Of a stretch of 64,000 nt of DNA, positions 1-11,890 are shown one piece after another. The stretch comes from Gordionus sp. m RMFG-2023 (lineage: Eukaryota; Nematomorpha; Gordioida; Chordodea; Parachordodidae): NCBI RefSeq assembly GCF_954871325.1, contig NC_088776.1, positions 37,806,508 through 37,870,507 on the forward strand. The letters are read 5' to 3'. The translations under genes and the position numbers were made by a program. Below the pieces are notes generated by a model. It saw nothing but the letters and a program-made list of their open reading frames with translations, did no database searches and was not told the origin of the DNA. Numbering within the stretch: position 1 is the first letter of the stretch; each line of letters opens with the position of its first letter.

Positions 1-205
1 ATTTGTAAGGGGAAACAACTATATGACCCAAGGGCTAGGAATATGAATTTTAAAATAATTTTATAATGCATGACGAAAGGTAGTTATTTTTGAAATATTA
101 ATCGTGGGATTGATGTGGTAGAGAAAGACTGTGTCACATATAAAAGAATTTATAAATACCCTCATAAAATCTGTATCTTGATGAATGAATGTAACTAACT
201 AAATT
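1..205. other. AT-rich flank, no gene seen
   Basis: I see no coding or repeat signal here beyond AT-rich sequence. It lies downstream of the MULE transposase on the minus strand and could hold its last codons or 3' end, but I cannot support that. Confidence 0.3.
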
Positions 206-1805
206 TTATACCAAAGTAGACCTTCCTATATTTTTGTCACAAAAAAATAATGAAAATATAAAAATTTTGAGACTATTCAATGTTATATTAATAGCGATTC
301 CTTTAAGATAATCTAATCTTGATCGATTTTCGAAGTCAGAAACAATTGTTAATATTCTCGCATGTAGATTTCGATATTTTTTTCTCGGGTTAGAGGGTGT
401 TTCACCAGAATTATATTGAGCAATTTTTAACTCTGTCAACCCTTGTTGTTTTTTTAAGCCTAGAAAAAATTATATAGTTTATTAGTAAATCTTTATACTT
501 TTTAAATCATTTAAAAATAAATATATAAATAACTTGATATAAATTTCCACATGTTTGGATGGTAACTTAGGAGGGAACTGAAGCATCTATGCCACCCTTC
601 AACCGCGTTGTTGGTTTTCGCTTCCCCGTTCAGTGTTGATTGGTAAAAATTCCAGAGTTCAATATTAAACAAAGCAGATAGTCTGCCTCTTCCAAACGTT
701 TTACCAATATAAGCTTTTTCAAAAGTTTCAATTTAGAGTCTGAAGTAACAATTGATTATTAGAATAAAATTCGGAGTTTATTAGTAATTCAAATGTTTCA
801 ACTACATTTAAGGGTGGCACAAACGCCAAACAAACCATCATTCTAAGTTGTATATTAAATTCTACATCTGTTTTATATTTATGCGATATTTCTGGATATT
901 TTTGAATGTTTCGCCAAAAGGATTGGCCAAAATGGAAATAGCAACATTTGTGTTGCGAATTGGGAAACACTTCATTGAAAGCTTTTACACTGACCATTTC
1001 AAAATTTTATAAGTTTCATAATCCTTTCTATTGGTCAATATATATATGAGAGTTAAAACATTATTATTTCTAATCCCATGAATTGTATAAATTTGCGTAA
1101 ATAAAGGTGGCGACGATTTAAATGTACCATCAGAAAACCAATGTTCGCATGAAGCTAAGAAGTCCAAATTTTAACACGGTCGGGAACCTGACACACATGA
1201 TAAATAAATAAGCAATTATAATAAAGTGTTTCTTATCGGGCAGCTTATCGCAATAAAAATGAAGAATTTAGTTATATTTGTTCAAAAAATAGAAAATCTT
1301 ACCGGACCATCATCATGAAGTATGAAATCCTCATATTTATCTGTAATTGAATATTCATGCGGAATTACCAGCTCAATAAGGCTGCTAGGATTCGGAGGTG
1401 CAAAACTGTTTGAACTCCGCGTTCGGTGAATTATACGTTTCATAAGATTCGGTGATGGTAATGCCATTGATATGGAATCACTTAATCGAGATACGTGTTT
1501 CGCCACAATAAAGTTTGGAGTTTCCATAGTATTATTCAAAGCTTCATTCTTAATTGAATTGATTATTTTCTTGGTTTACATTTCGATTAGATTTTCTGGA
1601 TGATTGTGTATTTCTTTATTATCTTTTATCTTACCATTTTTTTTGTAAGTCGTACGGGACATTTAAAAATATCCTGATTAATGAATCTATAATAATTAGT
1701 ATCTGAGACTACTTTATCCAGGCGGAACAAATAATTTTTAAAGGTTAAAATCTCCTTATTTTTGCTTGATAACATATTTTATAAGACTCCGAAATAAAGA
1801 GGAAA
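206..1805 (-). pseudogene. MULE transposase with FLYWCH-like N-terminus, decayed
   Basis: Reading leftwards, the pieces follow the order of MULE-family transposases that carry a FLYWCH finger. At about 1640-1800 is a FLYWCH-like stretch (YLFRLDKVVSDTNYYRF). At 1303-1539 is the region containing SLIELVIPHEYSITDKYEDF. The DDE core follows with EHWFSDGTFKSSPPLFTQIY, FPNSQHKCCYFHFGQSFWR and LRMMVCLAFVPP. The C-terminal part at 206-650 has ELWNFYQSTLNGEAKTNNAV followed by EGWHRCFSSLL. Two introns fit: 1188-1302 (GTAAGA donor, CAG acceptor) and 460-533 (weak GTTATT donor, CTAG acceptor, perfect in-frame join). A frameshift lies just after the first intron, and the FLYWCH part has at least one stop, so this copy is dead. 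The family cuts and pastes DNA. Terminal repeats were not found. It could be a domesticated gene that decayed, but a transposon remnant is simpler. Confidence 0.8.
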
Positions 1806-2265
1806 GAATGGCGAAAATATTTATAATTTATAACCAATGGAATGGCACCAGCCAGACGAGAAAATTATTTTTTTTAAATTTCGGCAATACTTTTTTTTTA
1901 AATAGTTATAATTTATCAAATATGTCATTAATTATTTGTTAATTTTTAGTGTAGCTATTTTTTTATTATATTTTAAAATTATTTAAGATTCAATAAGAAC
2001 CCATATCAAAATATTATATTTAAATTAATTAAAATTAATGGCGAGATATTATACTAAAATTTTTATCACGCCCCCCCCCCCTTCAAATAAATAGAAAAGA
2101 TAAAAAGAAAAGATCGTAAAATAATAAGATTAATACATATTTTAAATTGGGGAAATCCCTTATTTCACTTAGATGTAATTTATTTTTGAATTGCCATTCA
2201 AAATTGATATTCTAAACAGTAATGTTGTAGACTTTATTCATCTACACTGTTTAAGAATAGTGACT
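1806..2265. other. AT-rich spacer with poly-C run
   Basis: No gene is visible. The only non-AT feature is a run of about eleven C at roughly 2071-2082. Other isolated poly-C runs occur near 4551 and 43661. Confidence 0.4.
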
Positions 2266-2273
2266 GCCAAAAC

Positions 2274-2893
2274 CACGGTTGTGCATTTGACCGGTCAAAT
2301 ATGGTTAAAATCAAATAAATATTATTTTATATTGAATATCATCATTTTCTTTAATATTTTTTAATCAATTTTCTTTTTGTCTAAATCTTCAATCGATTTC
2401 TGTTTTAGTAAGATTATTGACACAAATCGACCACTTTCTTTCTGATGAAGAAGTAGATCTAGGAATTGTTAGTTATGTCACTTCTCTTAATGGCCATGGT
2501 GCAAAGCTAATTCCACTGCTTGAGATTGAATTCTGATTGTTTCTTATGACTGCTATCCCCATGATTTTCTATTAAACAAGCCGCTTTTATTTCTGAAATT
2601 TATGATATAAACTTGAAATATTTTGATCACCACCTTGTATGCCTAATTTTTATTATATTACATACTTCATTAAATTCACTATGATTAAAATGCTCTCCTT
2701 AATATTAGGAACTCAATAAGCATTGTGATCACATTTCACATGTATTTATATCATTTTTTCTTTTTCAAACATATTTTTATATTCAGATCTTATAGAATAT
2801 ATGACCATTTGACCAGGTCAAATATTCTCCCGTTCAATTGACCCGTCAAAATCTAGTCAATTGACTGGTCAATTGACTGACTTGCTAACCCTG
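2274..2893. mobile_element. hAT-type MITE (GACCGGTCAA ends)
   Basis: This 620-bp non-coding element has imperfect inverted ends, left CACGGTTGTGCATTTGACC and right (reverse complement) CAGGGTTAGCAAGTCAGTC. Its sub-terminal zones are rich in TTGACCGGTCAA/TTGACTGGTCAA-like palindromes. It is flanked by GCCAAAAC at 2266-2273 and GCCAAAAT at 2894-2901, an 8-bp target duplication matching 7 of 8. The 8-bp duplication and CAGGG-type ends place it with hAT elements. There is no coding capacity, so it would have relied on another element's transposase. Confidence 0.75.
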
Positions 2894-3235
2894 GCCAAAA
2901 TTGATTGATAAATTTATAAATATTAAGTCATCAGACAATAAATAGGAATGCTACCCAGATATCAATTTCGCCAGTAAGATTTAACTAATAAACTCAATGA
3001 TAATATATTGATAAAGCTGAGTTCCTTGTGCGCGATTATTATAAAATAAGAACTTCGAAGGAAAGAATAGGATAGCGAAAAAAGTGTATTTCAATAACAA
3101 ATTTCATAAACCAGATCTAAGTTAATTAATCATTATATAAATTTTTTAAGGGTAAAAGAAAATTACAAACTATGTGAATTAAAAAAATATTATTCAAATA
3201 ATATAATTATAAAAAAATGATTCAAAATAAATTAG

Positions 3236-3840
3236 TCATTATTAGCAATTATCGCGATATTAAATTCTCTATAATATCTTCGCGATATATGTTTCGCGAA
3301 ATAATTGTCGCTACATTGTCTTCGCGATTTGGGTTTCGCGATAATAACTTCGCTATAAAATTTTCGCGATTAAAGTTTCGCGGTAATGTATTCGCTTTAA
3401 AGGTTTCGCGATAAAGGTTTCGCGATAAAGGTTTCGCGATAAAGGTTTCGCGATAAAGGTTTCGCGATAAAGGTTTCGCGATAAAAGTTTCGCGATTATT
3501 GATTCGCGATAAAAGTTTCGCGATTATTGATTCGCGATAAAAGTTTCGCGGTAATGTATTCGCATTAAAGGTTTCGCGATAAAGGTTTCGCTATAAAAAA
3601 TTCGCCATATTTGTTTCGCTATATTGTATTCGCGATAATGTATTCGCTATAAAGGTTTAGCGATAAAGGTTTCGCTATAAAAAATTGGCGATATTTGTTT
3701 CGCGATATTGCATTCGCGGAATAGTATTCGCTATTATGGATTCGCGATAAAATTTCGCTATAAAATCCATTCGCGATAAACGACATTCGCGATAAAGTTT
3801 CGCGAAAAAGTGTTTCGTGATAAAAGTTTCGCTGAATTGA
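3236..3840. repeat. TTCGCGATAAAG tandem array
   Basis: About 40 degenerate copies of a 14-15 bp unit built around TTCGCGA followed by an AT-rich spacer (for example GTTTCGCGATAAAG). The central units near 3400-3480 are nearly identical and the edges are diverged. The open frames crossing it are by-products of the repeat. CpG-containing palindromes at this density stand out strongly against the AT-rich background. Confidence 0.9.
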
Positions 3841-3849
3841 CATGGAACG

Positions 3850-4140
3850 GTCTACATTCTGCGGTTACGATAACATGACCAAATCCTATAAAAAAGCCAT
3901 CTTGCTGTTAAACATATCCGACCATGCCATCAAAGCAAAGAAGTGTTGGCCTCAGGTGTAGGCCATCTTAGCCATTAACAAGGTTGGACTTCCTCCACCA
4001 TATTTACGGACACAGTCACTTATATTTATGAAAGGGTGAGATCCCCAGCCATTAAGATTGTACTAACCAGGTGTGTAATGCGAGGGGTGCTACGGGGAGA
4101 TAAACTCTCCCTCCTGATAATTTTTTATTTTTAACTCCCT
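3850..4140 (+). pseudogene. possible non-LTR reverse transcriptase fragment
   Basis: This block is less AT-rich than its surroundings. A plus-strand frame reads IYERVRSPAIKIVLTRCVMR then GVLRGDKLSLLI, resembling the GVRQGDPLSPLLF motif of LINE reverse transcriptases and the segment before it. The upstream part contains stops. The match rests on one motif and its spacing, so a chance resemblance cannot be excluded. Confidence 0.3.
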
Positions 4141-4826
4141 TTCCAAAGGAGAAACGAGTCCATCCCAGCCAAAAAATTTAAAAAAATATAAGTGTTAAAT
4201 TGAATCCCATTTTCCTTTATTGATTTAATATATATATGGAATAGTTAGTATAAATCCTTTGCTTTAAGTATATTAATTCTGAGCAATTTAGTAAAAAAAA
4301 AAATTGAGCGTTTCAGTTTTTTCTGTGAAAAATAATGTGTCTTTTTTAATACACATGATACAAATCACTTTACTTGGGATTAACATGAATAACTAATCAC
4401 ATTTTTTTTTCGCCTGATTATTTTACTACCTGATGATTTTATATTTTAATTAACGAATTAGTCATTATTTTTTCTGTATTACCTGGAATAAAATAAAGGA
4501 AAGAACCTGAAATTGATTGGTGCCAAATACTAGTTAGTTTATTTATGCCCCCCCCCATACCTATTCTAACAAGTGGAATAATTAGCCTTTACAATCTCAG
4601 GGGCTCAATAATAATTTCTAAATTATTATTTTGCTGGAAGTGACTCTTTGTATAGCTAACAATAAAATAACACTTTTGTAAGGTATTTCGAAATTTCAAA
4701 AATTATTAGGGGGCTTAAATATTTTAGGGGGCTTGATCTCCTGTGTGCCTACCCCTAGTGATGCGTTAAACGGCGCCTTAAATAGTCCCTTATTTCCTTC
4801 CCATATCAGACAAACTAGGCATCAGG
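4141..4826. other. AT-rich spacer, no gene
   Basis: I see no coding or structured signal apart from a short poly-C run at about 4549-4557. It ends at the left border of a hAT element. Confidence 0.4.
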
Positions 4827-5563
4827 GATATAACCAGGGTTGCCATGTCTCCCCCCTATCAGCGAGAGACTCCCGCAATTTTTTAGTTTACACGCAGACA
4901 TCTCTCTTCCGCAAAACTACCGCAATTGGAAATCCGCAAAAATCTACCGCAATTTTTTAATTTATCCCGCAATTTTTTTTTAGTATTTTAACGTTTTAAT
5001 ATATAAATAATAATTTTGAGAGACAGTAATTGATTATTTTTATATTTTTAAAATAAATTTTAAATATTTATTAGAAAAACATGTCTTAAATTTCTTTCTA
5101 TCCTGTTTTATTTTTATCCAATAATAAATCAACATCATTTTATTCATATAAGTCAGTACAGGGGAGTATATCAACATCGGTTGCAATACAAAAATATTCT
5201 CAAAAATAATAAATAATACAGATGCAACTACATTTGCGGAAATCAAATACATCTATCATGTAGATCAACATTCACAGAGCTATATCATCACAATGTGGGT
5301 CGAATCTTTTTCTCATGATATTTAACGACTCCAATATAAGTGCAACCCTTACTTGTGGCAGAACAAAAAGGAGCAAGGCTATCACAAGTGGTTTAGTACC
5401 TGAATCCTAGAGGTCAATTCTAGACGATTTGAAAGATGGGTATCTATATGCAATTCTAACAGATGCATCTAATAAGGGAAATATTAAAACATTTCCCTTG
5501 ATCCTTCGCTATTTCAACAAGAATAAGAACATTTCAATAAAACTGTTAAAATTTTTTCCTCGG

Positions 5564-5723
5564 TGTAATATAAATTGAATTTAAATTGAATATAATATTA
5601 ACTTTTCGTTTGTAAATTATATAACCTGAAGGATTGAATTCATGATATATATATACGTGATATTTTGTATTAAATATACTTTTACTTACTTTACCTATTT
5701 TACTTATTTAATAAAACACTTCA
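5564..5723 (+). repeat. 5' LTR of gypsy element
   Basis: A 160-bp LTR starting TGTAATATAAATTGAA and ending ACTTCA, nearly identical to the 3' LTR. It carries an AATAAAA polyadenylation-like signal close to its end. Confidence 0.95.
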
Positions 5724-8700
5724 TTGGCGACGATATTTTTAGAGAAGATTTATTTGATTTATTAAATTTAAAGTAAAAGACACAATAGAAGTAGCTCCTA
5801 TTAAAGTTGAAGATTCAATGGAAGTAGTCCCTATTAAAGTTAAAGACTCAATGGAAGTAGTTCCTATTAAATTCCATATTCCAGAATTCGTCAAAGAAAA
5901 AGTAAATATTCAGGACTCCTTATTTAACTTGGAGTTAATTTATAAAGTAAGAAATATTATAGATTTAAATACAAAAAAAGACTTGCTTTTAGCCTATATC
6001 GGAACAGACAATCTTATCAAAATTAAGAACTTTCACTTTCCAATAAATTTAGAGATGATAAATTATGATACTTTAATAAAAAGCTTAAATTTGATGTTCA
6101 AGGATAGTTCGAGGAGCATTTTCGTAAATAGGAAAATTTTTTTTACGCTAAAAAGATGTAATGAGACGATTATTGACTTTTCAATTAGGGTTAAAACTGT
6201 CTGTTCTCTTTGTAATTTTAAACCGCCTTTTGATGAACTTTTAAGAGATATATTAATCCTAGGAGTAGGCTTACCTGAGTTGGACAAAGAACTTCGGTCA
6301 AAGTATATCGAAGGCAATATTACTTTTGAAGAGACCGTACGTTTAGCGATCGCGCTGTCTTCGTTGGAAAATGAAACCCAGACTGAAGTTAATAAAATAA
6401 TTAAAAATAAGCCAACACAGGGTTCGAAAAATAATTATTTTAGAAATAATAATTATACTAACGTCAATAGATTCAATAATAATAAACACTTTAGTAACAA
6501 TTATATTCCTAATAATAATTTTAGACCTAGTATCAAACCTAACTCTATTCAAAAGAAAGTAATATGCTTTCGTTGCGGTAAGGCAAACCACATAGCGAAA
6601 GATTGTAGAACCCATGCCATACAAATGATTCTGCCACGGACACCTCGCCTGTCATTTTCAAATAAAGCTACCATCATGCGAATATAAATGGGTTGCAGCT
6701 AGCTATGGAGTTTGATACCGGCGCCGCGTGTAGTGTGATTGATGAGGTCACCTGGAATCGTATTGGCAGACCACAACTATCACTGGCTTATAAATTAGTT
6801 GGATATAATCATATCCAAATCGAAGTACTAGGTAAATGTACCGTTGAAGTCAAAGTAAAAAATATTTCGAAATTTTTACTTATTTGGGTAGTTAAAGGGT
6901 GGAATTCCCTTATTATTGGGATGCCTTTCATTAGAGAATTTGATATAAAACTACCGGAAGAAGTTCGTATTAATAAAATAAATATGAATATGAATATTCC
7001 CTCTTTAAATACGATTGTTTCAAAATTCCCTCAAGTTTTTTAAAAAAAATTAGGTGAAATCAAACTGCAAAAGGCAGTCATCCGAATAGAACCGAACACG
7101 TTACCGATTGCATTACCAGCAAGAAGAGTTCCTTTTCCGTTGCGTCGAACCATTGAAGCTGAGTTGGACAGACTTTTAGACGAAGGCGTTATCGAGAAGG
7201 TGGATCCAACAATAACTCCAATCACTTTAATATCTTAAAGAAATCAGGTGCCGTACGGATATGCTGAGATTTTCGTTTAACAATCAACAAATATCTAGCG
7301 ATCGATAACGATTTACTACCAATTTTCGTCGACCTAACAAATAAAATCGCCGGTGGTAAAATATTTTCAACAATAGATTTAAGAGATGCATTTTTACAAT
7401 TCGGAGTTAGTCCAGAATGTAGGGACCTTTTAGTAATTTCGACACATGTCGGTTATTACCGATACCAAAGAATTCCATTTGGTTTGACTAGCGCTCCGAT
7501 AATATTCCAACGCTTTATGAAAAACCTATCAAAGGGAATTCCTATGGTTATTGTATTTTTAGACGACATAATTATTGCAGGTGAGAATAATTCCGATCAT
7601 ATAGTTAATTTGGAAGAAGTATTAAGAAGATTTGAGAAGGCTGGACTGACCACGACGACCGATAAAATTAAAATCGGAGAAAAGTCAGTCACTTATTTAG
7701 GTCATGTTATTGACAGTTTCGGAATTCACCCTACAGAAGATAAGATTAGCGCTATAAAAAATTTTAAAACACCTTCCAATGTTAAAGAACTACGTTCATT
7801 TCTTGGAATAGTGAATTATCATGAGGCATTTATTAAAAATTTGCATTCTATTTGTGCGCCTTTACACCGACTAACGAGTAAAAATGTTGGTTGGTTTTGG
7901 TCAGCTAAAGAAAATGAAATATTTACTAAAGTTAAAAATATATTGTCAAAAGAAGATACAATAATTCCTTATTCAGCCGATATCCCTGTCGTGATTTCTG
8001 AGCTGTTATTGCACACCGATTTCTTACTGGCCAGGAGAAACCGATTGCTTACGCATCGAGGACACTTTCGGCGGCTGAAAAGAATTATGCCACAATTGAT
8101 CGGGAGGCTTCGGCGATCATGTTCGCTATCGAGAAGTTTCATCAATATATTTTTGGAAGACATTTTATCTTGGTTACTGATCATAAACCGTTAAAATATA
8201 TTTTAGGTGATAAAAGAGATCTTAACAAAATAACAAATAACCGTTTAATACGGTGGGCGATGATTATGAGATAATATATAGACCAGGTAATCAAAATAAA
8301 TGTGCCGATGCTCTGTTCCGTTTGGGGGTAGAGAAAGCAAAAACCAATGAAGTTACAAAAAAATTCGAAGAAGAAATCAGAGGATTAAAAATTAATTTAA
8401 TAGAGGATTTATCTTTCACACGCAGTAAAGTCGTAAGTGAAACGAGCAATGATATAAACCTAAAAGAGATTATTAAATTAATAAAAAATCATTGGTATAT
8501 TGATAATATAAATAATCATTCGGAGATTGTAAAAAATATATTTCGATTAAAGATAATATTTCGTTCGAAGAAAGATTATTATTTTATAATGATGGAATTA
8601 TTATATCAGATATTTTAAAAAAGGAGGTTTTATATGTGATTCATCGAGGACATCCTGGGATAGTGGGGATGAAATCATTGTGTAGATATTACGTGTTTTG

Positions 8701-9643
8701 GACAAATCTCGATACGGATGTTGAAGACTTTGTCAAATGTTGTAAGAGTTGTCAAGAAGGAACGGGAGCTAAAGAAGTGCCATTATACAATTGGAACATT
8801 CCTACCCGACCTGGGGAACGATTACACATTGTTTTGACAGGCCCCGTATCTGGAAAATATTGGTTAATTTGCGTAGACGCTTTTACCAAATGGGTTGAAG
8901 TTGCAAATTTAACACATATTAATTCGGCGAGTGTAATAAATAATCTGCGTAATTATTTCGCTAGATTTGGGTTACCTCGCTACATTGTCTCAGATAACGG
9001 TACTCAGTTTACTGGATCTGAATTCAAAACGTTTCTTTTTAAAAACAATATAAAACATTTTAGATCGGCCCCTTATAGCCCCAAATCGAATGGTTTGGCT
9101 GAACAATATATACGGACGATAAAGACGCGTTTCTATGCTGGAAGGAGATGTGGGACTCCGGACCAGTTAAATTTAGCAAATGTTTTAATTACTCACCGTA
9201 ATACTCCCAATGCAACTACTGGTAAATCTCCTGCCGAGATGATGTTTGGAAGGTCGCTTAGGACGACATTGGATCAGTGGAAATTATCAACGAGAGAAAG
9301 GACGGAAACTCTATGGAAACAAAAGTACTACAAAGATAAAAGTGTTGAACCTCGGGAGTTTGTAGAGCAGCAAAAAGTTTGGATAGCAAACGAAAGGACA
9401 GCAGGGTGGCATGAAGGAAAAGTGTTACAACGAAAAAGCGCAATATTGTACGATGTGGAATCAGAGGGGATCGTTAAAAACAAGCATGCAGATCAATTGA
9501 GGGATGCACATACACAAGAGAAGGAAATACCCGTTACGTTGACCGAAGAAGTGGAAAAGGCAGAACATGAGAATACAACTCTTGATAAAAGAGTTTCGAA
9601 ACCCCCATTACGTTAGATGAATTTAATTTATAGTGGGGAGAAC

Positions 9644-9803
9644 TGTAATATAAATTGAATTTTAATTGAATATAATATTAACTTTTCGTTTGTAAATTAT
9701 ATAACCTGAAGGATTGAATTCATGATATATATATACGTGATATTTTGTATTAAATATACTTTTACTTACTTTACCTATTTTACTTATTTAATAAAAAACT
9801 TCA
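9644..9803 (+). repeat. 3' LTR of gypsy element
   Basis: A 160-bp partner of the 5' LTR with about 99 per cent identity. It follows a purine tract directly and is followed by the CTCGG target duplication. Confidence 0.95.
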
Positions 9804-9808
9804 CTCGG

Positions 9809-11030
9809 ATAGTGAAAATTCCAACAATGTAGCTAGCCACATAATGGTAAATATAGCTGATTCAGGGTTATCAATGATTTGCATGTCAGCTTTCTACGCT
9901 GATAATGCCTCTGTAAATTTTGGCAAAAACCAAAGTTACCGAATCGAGGCAGTACAATAATGAATTAATACCAATTGGCTGTATATGCCATATACTACAT
10001 AATTCTTGCAAGAAGGCAATGAATATACTATCTGAGGATGTCGAAATAATTGTGATGAAATGTTTTAACGAATTTAATTTATCAACTAAAAGAGTTAATG
10101 AATTAAAATAGTTGGTAAAGTGGTCTGACTTGGAATGGTGTGAGTTGTTGCGATATGTACCTATCAGGTGGTTATCATTAATACCTGCTATCGATGGAAT
10201 TTTAAAATTTTATAAACCCTTAAAATAATACTTTTTAAATAAAGATTTTAAAAGCTGTCCAAAAATTTTGAAAAATTTTTTCGAGCATGAAATGGCAGAT
10301 AAATATTTGGGATTAGTTTCACATGTAGGAAATCTACTTCATGCAGTTAATATTCAGTTGCAATTAGAATATTCTTTATTAATAAAGGTTCACAAAATCA
10401 TGGTACACTGTTCATCTCTACAGTTAATAATTGATAATAAATTTTATGGCGCTATTGCTAAAAATATTATATTAAAATGTTCAAATAAAACTCTAATTAA
10501 TACATTTTTAAATGAGGTAGATATATTTATTAAGACAATTTCAGAATATTTTCAATCAAAATTTGATTTTAATAACTCTATTTACAAATGTATAAATATT
10601 ATGACCTTAAAACAGAAACCATCAATTGAGGCTTTTGTAATTTAATAAATATATTAAAAATACCGAAAGACATTGATGTCTTGTTTGAGTAGATTATAAT
10701 TCTCTCTATTTTTTATGATTCGCCAGAATACTTAAAGTTAGATAAAAGCTGAGGAGAAATGGGTAGAATTTTTTCGTAATAACAATAAATCCTCATGCTT
10801 AGGAAAAAATGCGACTATGTCTTCTCCTTACCTCATTCTAATGCCTCATCCGAGCACATTTTTAGCCTGATGAGGACCGCCGAAAAAGGAGAGAAATCGG
10901 ATTGCTTTAACAAAATTAGAGGCAGAGCTAATAGTTAGACAAATTTATAATATGTCATGCCAGGATATGAATATCTCAATAACGACAGTAAACGTTTGGT
11001 TCCATTTTTTAAATCTCAAATAAAATATAA
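9809..11030 (+). pseudogene. hAT transposase, middle to C-terminal part
   Basis: Plus-strand frames contain hallmarks of the ZBED/FAM200/SCAND3-like hAT transposases: GCICHILHNSCKKAMNILS, KCFNEFNLSTKRVNELK, VPIRWLSLIPAIDGILKF, FFEHEMADKYLGLVSHVGNL, KFYGAIAKNI, FDFNNSIYKC, and near the end KLEAELIVRQIYNMSCQD. That last part is the dimerisation tail. It is interrupted by stops and frame changes, including one between 10113 and 10268 and others near 10645 and 10870. The N-terminal part lies on the other side of the gypsy insertion (FAEIK at 5240 and surrounding residues). The copy is non-functional. Confidence 0.85.
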
Positions 11031-11091
11031 TTAACATTATAACTATCTAATTTTCCATATTTTTCCATATTTTTTTATATTTTTTATAATC

Positions 11092-11640
11092 TTATTTATA
11101 CATTCGCATAAAATAAACATATTTTTTACATTGTAAATCAAAAATAGAGAGTATTACAATCTCCTCAAACAAGACATCTATGTCTATAGGCATTTTTAAA
11201 ATATTTGGACACTTTAATATAGTTTTAGCAATGGCGTCATATAATTTATTGTCAATTTTTAACTGTAAAGATGAACACATCTGCAGCATAATTTTGTGAA
11301 TTATTGTTAAGATTCTTCTGATTGCAACTGCACATTAACATCATGTAGTAGATTTCCTACATGTGAAATTATTCCTAAATATACCTCTGCCATTAATTAT
11401 TGAAAAAAATTTTCAAAATGTTAGGACACTTTTATAATCTTAAATATTTTTTTAAAGGTTTATAAAATTTAAAATTCTATCGATGACGGGTATTAGGAAC
11501 ATATCAAAACCAACATTGTGCTGATCCAATTCTGTAAATACACTTTGGTTTTTTCCAAATTCACTGAGGCACTATCAGATCAGAAACATGCAATTTATTG
11601 ATAATCCCGAATCTGCTATATTTACCATTATATGGTTAAC
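11092..11640 (-). pseudogene. inverted, deleted copy of the neighbouring hAT transposase
   Basis: Read on the minus strand, this is the same hAT transposase segment as at 9809-10700: ADSGLSINCM near 11600, then CSSLQLKIDNKLYDAIAK and ILKMPIDIDVLFEE near 11170. It is roughly 80 per cent identical to the forward copy. It lacks the internal part coding for the residues around FDFNNSIYKC. With the forward copy it makes a tail-to-tail inverted repeat with a short AT-rich centre. Confidence 0.8.
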
Positions 11641-11890
11641 AATGACATTAATACTATAGACTGCCGATCGTAATGCTAAAATCAAATTTGAAGTGGCAAA
11701 AATTGAAGTGACTGGTGGCCATTTTGTGTTTGTATCTTTTACGAAAGAAGCATATGATAATTTCATAAATTTCAGGTATATTTTTAGTATGTTTATATTT
11801 ATAATATATATATATATTCTAATTAAACACCAATTTATTATTTACCTTATATATTATAGTATATATGAATCAAATAAAGGTCACTACAGA
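11640..11890 (+). repeat. left arm of THAP/P inverted repeat
   Basis: Pairs with 13262-13503 in inverted orientation. The plus-strand frame through it reads KIEVTGGHFVFVSFTKEAYD, which is also present on the minus strand in the right arm. Confidence 0.85.

Larger units (their letters stand above)
5559..9808 (+). mobile_element. Ty3/gypsy LTR retrotransposon, young, broken
   Basis: The element spans 5564-9803, with 160-bp LTRs at both ends and a 5-bp target duplication CTCGG at 5559-5563 and 9804-9808. Its parts lie in the usual gypsy order. Gag is at about 5818-6687 with a C-terminal CCHC knuckle (CFRCGKANHIAKDC). Aspartic protease is at about 6693-7043 (FDTGAACSVID). Reverse transcriptase plus RNase H are at about 7050-8330 (VFLDDIIIAG). 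Integrase is at about 8636-9616 (HHCC-like N-terminus, core DAFTKW and SDNGTQF). A primer-binding-like TTGGCGACGA follows the 5' LTR and a purine tract GTGGGGAGAAC precedes the 3' LTR. There is no envelope gene. The LTRs differ at about 2 of 160 positions, so insertion is recent. The coding region is broken at several points, so this is a fossil copy. Confidence 0.95.
4835..11035 (+). mobile_element. hAT element (ZBED/FAM200-type), split by a gypsy insertion
   Basis: The left end at 4835 begins CAGGGTTGCCATGTCTCC, a classic hAT terminus. It is followed by repeated CCGCAA(A/T) motifs at 4875-4970, probably transposase-binding sub-terminal repeats. Decayed transposase coding runs from about 5150 to 5558 and resumes at 9809-11030 after the gypsy element at 5564-9803. 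The right terminus was not found; it may have been lost in the rearrangement that placed an inverted copy next door. A related copy at 51223-53355 lacks the gypsy insertion. The left 250 bp match the reverse complement of the right end of that other copy, so the termini of this family are either long inverted repeats or were rearranged here. Confidence 0.75.

Noticed and set aside
3217-3843. Two open frames over the TTCGCGA array as genes
   Set aside because: They arise from the periodic repeat (RF/SRN-rich monotonous translation) on both strands and have no independent support.
9258-9443. Minus-strand frame within the integrase region
   Set aside because: A shadow of the plus-strand integrase coding; no own motifs.
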